11,917 nucleotides of DNA. Origin: DATKMG01 sp035541995. GTDB lineage: Bacteria > Acidobacteriota > Terriglobia > Versatilivoradales > Versatilivoraceae. The stretch covers positions 1-11,917 of the forward strand of contig DATKMG010000172.1 of NCBI GenBank assembly GCA_035541995.1. Direction: 5' to 3'. Below the pieces are notes generated by a model, which ran no database searches, was not told the origin of the DNA, and saw nothing but the letters and a program-made list of their open reading frames with translations. This document shows positions 7,332 through 11,917 of this stretch, in pieces (the stretch's first letter is position 1; each line of letters starts with the position of its first letter). Both the position numbers and the translations under genes were made by a program.

Positions 7332-8828
7332 TTAGGGATGACTGGCCGCCAACTGGGGTGTAGCCGCCAGGGCCGGCCCAGGAGTCCCGGCAATCTCCTG
7401 GTTGCTCAAATGAGCCAATCCCACGCTTAGCCCCACCACCAGCCACCATCCCTTTAAGGGCAGATGAAACACATCACATTGCATCCCATAGAAAATCGCG
7501 GAGAGAGTCGCCACCAAAGAAGCGTTCAGAAACCAGTAGGCCTCCCCGCCGTTGGGCAGGACCTTGTACCGGAGCGCCGTTTTCCAAATCGTCCCAAGGA
7601 TGGAAGCGAGGAAGCTCATAAAGAACAACCATCCGATAATTCCCGCATCCAGAAAAGTGGCCATGAAGTCATTGTGAACCGAGGTTCGGTCGTCCGTGAC
7701 ATCTTCACTGGTCAAGAACTCTGCAATCGTGGCCTTTTCCCCGATCCCGGTTCCCCAAAGCCAATTCTCTTTCGCAATCTTCAGGAAGGTCCTCCAATAC
7801 TTGGCTCTGACTGCAAAGGTTTTGGAGTGTTCCATGGTATAGTTCGACACATTCAACAAGCGCAAAGCCACATCTTCAGGAACCAAGGGCAATAGCACTC
7901 CAAACATTAATCCCATAAGAACAAAATTCCTAAGACGGATGCGGTACAATTTGAAGAAGCCGCAAAGAATTAGAGTGAACAAGGCTCCCAGCAATGATGC
8001 GCGCGTATTGGTGAGTAAAATGTTGTAAAGGACAATTGCGAGACCGATCCAACTCGCAATTCTCCCCGAGTTCGTTTTTTGAATCCGCAGCATGAGAAAG
8101 AAAAAGGGGATCGTCAATATCATGTTGATTCCATAGACGCTTGGATGAGAAGTTGGCCCCATGGCGCGTGTCACGGCCCTCATCTCGGTATATTCTGATT
8201 GATCTGTATATGTCGTACTATAACGAGTTTGACTGATGCCGACGCGGGAAGGCTCCAAGACAGTTCCAAAATGCCAATCATACAGGGTATAAACCCCGAC
8301 CAGGACGGAAGCTAATAACCATAACTGGACGGACACTTTCGCTAAATGCCAACCCCGGACAAGATTAATGATTAAAAAGAGAAAAAGCAGGTTGCCGCCT
8401 AATACGCCAAACGCACGTATGGATTCGGTGTAATCCCGGGAATAAAACACAGATGCCAGACAGCAAACGAGGTATCCTGCATACAAAAAGAAGGAGGTTC
8501 CAAAAAGAAATCTCCGCTTCTGGAGGAGACCGTGGAATAACAGACTCGTCAATGCCACCATACCCATGATGCGCATCAAGGAGATCGTAAAGGTCGCCGT
8601 ATCTTCGGTAAATCTTCCGACTCGTTCGATGGGAATGACCAAGGCCACCATTAAAAATGCCATCGAAGGGGAAATTAAGGCACTGGCGAAAAGAAATAAA
8701 CAAATTACCCCGATCAGGATCATCCAGGGCACAGTGGCTGCTCCAGCAACGACAAAAAGTAGCCCTAAACCGGCCCCAATTCCCAATGCTGGCCAGAGTG
8801 AAGATCTGTTGATGGTTAAAAGTCCCAT
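7332..8828 (-). CDS. O-antigen ligase/polymerase family membrane protein (Wzy/WaaL-like)
   Basis: A complete 498-residue polytopic inner-membrane protein with roughly a dozen hydrophobic helices. It has the layout of the Wzy_C/O-antigen ligase family. A long periplasmic-type loop spans about 183-228. LLTNTRASLLGALFTLIL (271-288) contains the conserved Arg276 region. A second large loop (about 312-388) holds AKYWRTFLKIAKENWLWGTG, the typical segment just before a G-x-G-x turn, and SVHNDFMATFLDAGIIGWL with His385, matching the family HN-x-(Y/F)-(L/M) motif. Members either polymerise lipid-linked repeat units or ligate finished glycan to an acceptor, and sequence alone does not separate these. 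Its neighbours (a Wzz-like protein, a GT2, modifying enzymes) favour polymerisation of an exopolysaccharide or O-antigen. The ATG at 8828 has only a distant purine-rich stretch as ribosome site, so the start is moderately sure. The tail (about 476-498) is Ala/Pro-rich. Confidence 0.85.
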   Translation of the reverse strand: MGLLTINRSSLWPALGIGAGLGLLFVVAGAATVPWMILIGVICLFLFASALISPSMAFLMVALVIPIERVGRFTEDTATFTISLMRIMGMVALTSLLFHGLLQKRRFLFGTSFFLYAGYLVCCLASVFYSRDYTESIRAFGVLGGNLLFLFLIINLVRGWHLAKVSVQLWLLASVLVGVYTLYDWHFGTVLEPSRVGISQTRYSTTYTDQSEYTEMRAVTRAMGPTSHPSVYGINMILTIPFFFLMLRIQKTNSGRIASWIGLAIVLYNILLTNTRASLLGALFTLILCGFFKLYRIRLRNFVLMGLMFGVLLPLVPEDVALRLLNVSNYTMEHSKTFAVRAKYWRTFLKIAKENWLWGTGIGEKATIAEFLTSEDVTDDRTSVHNDFMATFLDAGIIGWLFFMSFLASILGTIWKTALRYKVLPNGGEAYWFLNASLVATLSAIFYGMQCDVFHLPLKGWWLVVGLSVGLAHLSNQEIAGTPGPALAATPQLAASHP

Positions 8829-8959
8829 GGCTATCAGTTCAGGCTTCCCTTCCGGCCTTATTCTAATCTGCAGCTCTCTTTAACGGAACGCTCTGCGTCT
8901 GCTTCTTGCTCGCAGGAGATTCCAGGAGATCACGCGAGTCTCACCTGACAAGGGGACAC

Positions 8960-9997
8960 TTAACGCGATTCTTTCGCGCCAAGGTTCGTTAGTGTGCGTT
9001 TTATCCAATCGAATACGGTCCCGTCTTTGAAGCTCTCCGCATGGGCTTGGGCATCTGGAAACAGGTTCACGATGGCCCCGGCTGGCGCAGTCTTCGCAAT
9101 GCGGCGGAGACAAATCTCCGGATTGAAGGGGTCCGACAAGATCAACTGCAGCCGCAACGGTTTGTCTGCTAACCTGGGGAGCCACTCTAGGGGATCCAGC
9201 TGGCTGATTTGCGATAAGTAGTCCAGTCTAACGAAATTTGCCCTTTCTTCTTCCGGAACTAAAGTGGATCCCCGCATCCAATCCGGCCAACTCCCCCAAG
9301 GATTGATAACTTCCACGGCTTTGATCCTTGGATTCAGCGCCGCTGCCAGAATGGCAATCGTTCCTCCGGATCCTTGTCCGAAAATGCCGATTCGCGAGGT
9401 ATCCAGATCCTCTCGCGTGCTCAAATAATCCAACATCATTTCAATATCATGAACTGTCAAGACCACCGCTTCCAGAAGCTCACTTACAAACCATTCCTTC
9501 ATCGGTCTATTCTTGTACCGATGTCCCGTTAAGGCCGAGCAAAAGCCGGCCGCAGCCACACCCCCCGTCGTAAGAGCGTGACAGACTTGGTTATTCCTAA
9601 AAAGTTCCAATTCAGAGGGATAGCTGTATAGATAGAGAGCAATTGGAGGAGTCTTCACTCCCTTCGGGAGCATTACATAAAGATAAATCAGGTCTCTCGG
9701 CCGCCATTGCACGGCCACCAGTTCACGAGTGAATGAATCCAGTTCATCTTTTTGGACTAAGAACGGTTTGACTGGAAATAGCTGACTCCCCTCCAGGCTG
9801 AGTCGCGTTTTATCCTCCACAACTTCTTCCAGGGAGTGCGCTTGTGTTCTCGGCTTATTCTCCTGGATGGCCGGTCCCACTATGCCGACATCACGGCTCC
9901 CCGACTGCACAGCCGCATAAGTGCCGAAAAACAAACAAAGGAATGAGATCCGAAAAAAAAAGAGGCCATTCTTGCCTGGCTTTGCGAAGATTTTCAC
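8960..9997 (-). CDS. Secreted alpha/beta hydrolase (putative esterase), GTG start
   Basis: A 345-residue protein starting at GTG; AGGAG lies about 14 bases upstream, farther than ideal. Residues 1-30 form an export signal: Lys2, Lys7, Lys9, then a Phe/Leu-rich core ending at GTYAAV. The fold call rests on an alpha/beta hydrolase pattern: strand PPIALYLYSYP (117-127), a helix with TVHDIEMMLDYL (181-192), then SRIGIFGQGSGG (201-212), the nucleophile elbow G-x-S-x-G with Ser210. LQLILSDPFNPE (284-294) offers Asp289 as the acid, and AQAHAESF (316-323) offers His319 as the base. The whole triad is therefore present, and the protein is probably active as an esterase or deacylase outside the cytoplasm. 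The closest general types are dienelactone-hydrolase or acetyl-xylan-esterase-like families. Its place just upstream of the polymerase gene suggests it removes ester groups from the polysaccharide; that role is inferred. The following gene begins 131 bases downstream. Confidence 0.8.
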   Translation of the reverse strand: MKIFAKPGKNGLFFFRISFLCLFFGTYAAVQSGSRDVGIVGPAIQENKPRTQAHSLEEVVEDKTRLSLEGSQLFPVKPFLVQKDELDSFTRELVAVQWRPRDLIYLYVMLPKGVKTPPIALYLYSYPSELELFRNNQVCHALTTGGVAAAGFCSALTGHRYKNRPMKEWFVSELLEAVVLTVHDIEMMLDYLSTREDLDTSRIGIFGQGSGGTIAILAAALNPRIKAVEVINPWGSWPDWMRGSTLVPEEERANFVRLDYLSQISQLDPLEWLPRLADKPLRLQLILSDPFNPEICLRRIAKTAPAGAIVNLFPDAQAHAESFKDGTVFDWIKRTLTNLGAKESR

Positions 9998-10383
9998 TGT
10001 TTCTGTCGTTGCTCCTGAGAAGATCGGTCCCGACAGGGGATGCTGGATATCTTCATCATCCTGGCTGGCGGTGCACGGTCATGGTTGGATCACCCCTCAG
10101 ATGCCACGCCATGCCATATGATATTCAAGTCCTGATGGCAGAAAGTCATGTCAAGTCGAAGGTCCTGTAACCTCAACAGCGGGGCTACCCTTTGTCTGGA
10201 AATATAGAACCTGGCTCATACCTGCGATTAAACGGCTGGGCCGGAAGTCGGGCCAAAAGCACGAGTGACGCCCCCTAACGATTCCCACTCGCCATTTGCT
10301 TTCCTAAGCCGGATTGACTTTAACCGCTGCCGATGTTCCGAGTCCCATCCCTGATCCTTAAGTCCGTCAGTTGATTGACACTG
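9998..10383. other. 386-base non-coding gap between glycosyltransferase and hydrolase genes
   Basis: I see no convincing gene in this stretch; the short open frames here have no recognisable protein character. It is the longest gene-free segment of the window and lies directly upstream of the GTG-started hydrolase, so it is the likeliest place for a promoter or leader serving the downstream - strand genes. A TTGACA-like hexamer (10149-10154, - strand) and a TATCAT-like hexamer (10118-10123) are present but 25 bases apart, which does not make a standard promoter. There is no T-tract terminator after the glycosyltransferase gene. Confidence 0.5.
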
Positions 10384-11280
10384 CTATCTCTGAAGTCCGG
10401 CAAGCCGATGGAAAGCCAGCAAGGCCATGACGCGGAACAGCAGTCCTGCCCCCACTAATGCCCGCATTGGATGGAATTGTGAGAGGCGGTAATGTTCGCA
10501 GTAGCAACGGTAGGCGCCCCAATGAAAGTCGATGATTAGCCGTTTTCGAACATGGTAAGGCCGCTCGCCGCTCCCTTTGCCTTCATAGTGCACAATTTTG
10601 GATTGCGGGTGCAGGTAGATCTGCTTACCGGCTTCCCTGATCCGATCGCAAAAGACCGCCTCGTGCCAGTAGTAATAATCCTCGGCAAATCCACCCACTT
10701 TCCAGAAGGAGCCTTCTTCTGCCATAAGGGCCGCAGCGGATACCCAATCCACGGTGAAGGGGTTCCCTCTGAGGACCTGCTCTTTGCAGAGATAATCGGC
10801 TAGTAGCTTGGCCTGGGGGATCCAACGGCTGAGGAGCGAGCGCCGTCCAAAGATCGCATTAAACGGGGAAGGGAACTTTCTCCCTGACCACTGGTCAGTA
10901 TAATCCGGATTTAACAAGCGGCTGCCCATGACGGCGACTTGTGGATTTTGATCCATGAAATCGATCAAGAGAGGAACCGCATCTTCCAGTACGATGGTGT
11001 CGTCATTCAGAAAGAAATAGTAACGGCTCCTGGCACTGCGGGCGCCCTGGTTGGCGGCTTTGCAGAATCCCGAATTAGAGGAATTGGCAATGACCCGGAC
11101 GCTCGGAAAATCGGCGTGAACTACGGCCAGTGTATCGTCAGTAGATCCATTATCGACATAGATAACTTCGTGAGAATAGCTTTTCCATTCGGCAACTTGT
11201 AGAGACTGAAGAGCTTCCCGCACATACTTACAGGCATTCAGACCCACGATGATAATCGCCACGTCCTTCTTTGCGTCCAT
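10384..11280 (-). CDS. Family 2 glycosyltransferase (GT-A fold, rhamnosyltransferase-like)
   Basis: A complete 298-residue cytoplasmic or membrane-attached enzyme. The N-terminus VAIIIVGLNACKYVREALQS (7-26) is the first beta-strand/helix of a GT2 domain. EVIYVDNGSTDDT (38-50) is the nucleotide-binding motif. NSGFCKAANQGA (69-80) and FFLNDDTIVLED (89-100) follow, with Asp93-Asp94 as the metal-binding DxD equivalent. VSAAALMAEEGSFWKVGGF (180-198) is the acceptor-side motif, and EDYYYWHEAVFCDRIREAG (200-218) holds the place of the usual ED catalytic segment, with Glu207 the candidate base. The C-terminal part (about 272-292) is hydrophobic and may anchor the enzyme at the membrane. GT2 enzymes of this pattern add rhamnose or related sugars to lipid-linked oligosaccharides. 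It starts 74 bases after the Wzz-like gene. The ribosome site is weak (ACAGG three bases before ATG). Confidence 0.88.
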   Translation of the reverse strand: MDAKKDVAIIIVGLNACKYVREALQSLQVAEWKSYSHEVIYVDNGSTDDTLAVVHADFPSVRVIANSSNSGFCKAANQGARSARSRYYFFLNDDTIVLEDAVPLLIDFMDQNPQVAVMGSRLLNPDYTDQWSGRKFPSPFNAIFGRRSLLSRWIPQAKLLADYLCKEQVLRGNPFTVDWVSAAALMAEEGSFWKVGGFAEDYYYWHEAVFCDRIREAGKQIYLHPQSKIVHYEGKGSGERPYHVRKRLIIDFHWGAYRCYCEHYRLSQFHPMRALVGAGLLFRVMALLAFHRLAGLQR

Positions 11281-11329
11281 GAACCTGTCTTTTCTTATCT
11301 GTGCCTGAATTTCTCACGAAGATTCAGAA

Positions 11330-11358
11330 TTAATATTCATGAAGCGTGCAAAGGTCAC
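11330..11358 (-). promoter_or_regulatory. Weak candidate sigma70-like promoter for the glycosyltransferase gene
   Basis: In the AT-rich 74-base gap, - strand GTGACC (11353-11358, overlapping the upstream stop codon) and TATTAA (11330-11335) are separated by exactly 17 bases. Each matches only four of six consensus positions, so this could be chance; read-through from the upstream gene is equally possible. Confidence 0.18.
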
Positions 11359-11917
11359 CCCGCTGATGCCGATCCTTTTTTTTCCGGGGATTTCTCTCCG
11401 CTGTCACGATTCCCTTCCCCAGAAGCGACTGCCGGACCCGATTGGGTACTCGCAGCGACACCAGGCTCGGTGATCCCAGGTTCACCCGAAGTATTCTGCG
11501 CATAATGCATGAAAAGCACAAAGCCAATGGCAAGCAGGGCTCCGGCTGGAAGGGAGAGAACCAGCATCAGCAACCGGCGCGGCGACACTGGCTCCAATGG
11601 CTTGATTGGGGGAGACAGAATGGCGACATTGACCGCGCGATCTTGATCCAATTCATTCGAAATTCGCGCCGCTTCCAGGCGTCTTGCGGAACCCACATAG
11701 ATCTCTTCCGCAAGTCTCTGTTCCCGATTTGCCTTTTCCAGCTGATCCTCGCCTGAGTTTAGCCGTTTCAGGATGTTCTCGATCTTGGCCACCGGCAATC
11801 GAATCTCGTTGATCTTTGCATCGAGGCCTGCGATTTTCACGTCCAATTGCTCAATGCTCTGCTGAAATTCCCTTTTAAGTGGATTAGACTCCTCGACATG
11901 CGCCGCTACCTGAGTGG
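11355..11917 (-). CDS. Wzz/chain-length-determinant-like protein, C-terminal part (5' end outside window)
   Basis: The frame is open to the right edge (186 residues visible), so a TTG at 11846 is not taken as the start. The visible protein begins in a charged, heptad-like region (EFQQSIEQLDVKIAGLDAK, then IENILKRLNSGEDQLEKANR) consistent with the long periplasmic coiled coil of Wzz/Wzc-type polysaccharide co-polymerases. Next comes VAILSPPIKPLEPVSPRRLL, the Pro-rich segment that typically precedes the second membrane helix in this family. The helix itself is LMLVLSLPAGALLAIGFVLF. The remaining ~50 residues form a low-complexity Gly/Ser/Glu/Lys-rich tail with no Walker or tyrosine-kinase motif. 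So this is a co-polymerase without a fused kinase; a separate kinase may be encoded elsewhere. Its role would be to set chain length or couple synthesis to export with the Wzy-like protein. Identity is good for the family, less so for the exact subtype. Confidence 0.78.
   Translation of the reverse strand, partial: TQVAAHVEESNPLKREFQQSIEQLDVKIAGLDAKINEIRLPVAKIENILKRLNSGEDQLEKANREQRLAEEIYVGSARRLEAARISNELDQDRAVNVAILSPPIKPLEPVSPRRLLMLVLSLPAGALLAIGFVLFMHYAQNTSGEPGITEPGVAASTQSGPAVASGEGNRDSGEKSPEKKGSASAG

Noticed and set aside
10118..10154. TTGACA-like and TATCAT-like hexamers on the - strand upstream of the hydrolase
   Set aside because: The spacing is 25 bases, too long for a standard promoter, and no better pair was found nearby.
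10668..10690. TGGCACG-like element on the - strand resembling a sigma54 -24 box
   Set aside because: No TTGC element at the required spacing, and it lies inside the glycosyltransferase coding region.
11844..11846. TTG as the start of the Wzz-like gene
   Set aside because: The frame continues open to the window edge with matching coiled-coil-like sequence, so the gene is cut by the window.

Overview
The window looks like a piece of an Acidobacteriota-type chromosome. This is an inference from gene style, not from a marker gene. The clues are an Oar-like TonB-dependent receptor C-terminus ending in an aromatic residue, a companion beta-barrel protein, and a membrane protein of the type with N-terminal GT-C/PMT-like helices and C-terminal TPRs. 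No rRNA, tRNA, CRISPR array, insertion sequence or phage gene was seen.

Left arm (2-2853, + strand): the 3' part of a TonB-dependent outer-membrane receptor whose start lies outside the window, then 47 bases later a complete signal-peptide-bearing outer-membrane beta-barrel protein. The two are probably co-transcribed. They end in a convergent junction of only 35 bases that holds a small perfect hairpin.

Right arm (2889-11917, all - strand, read right to left): a cell-surface or exopolysaccharide gene cluster. In transcription order it contains (i) the end of a Wzz/chain-length-determinant-like protein, (ii) a family 2 glycosyltransferase, (iii) a 386-base non-coding gap, (iv) a secreted alpha/beta hydrolase, (v) an O-antigen ligase/polymerase-like membrane protein, (vi) an exported TIM-barrel glycosidase-like protein, (vii) a class I SAM-dependent methyltransferase, and (viii) after a 177-base gap, a large multi-pass membrane protein with seven C-terminal TPRs.

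A plausible working model is that the glycosyltransferase helps build a repeat unit, the Wzy/WaaL-like protein polymerises or ligates it and the Wzz-like protein controls length or export. The methyltransferase would decorate or cap it, and the exported hydrolase and glycosidase-like protein would trim or bind the product. The initiating glycosyltransferase, flippase and outer-membrane exporter are not in the window and would be expected further right.

The most notable single observation is that the TIM-barrel protein appears to have Gln where a clan GH-A nucleophile Glu is expected, and Ala where Asn normally precedes the acid/base Glu. It may therefore be a catalytically altered, glycan-binding pseudo-glycosidase.
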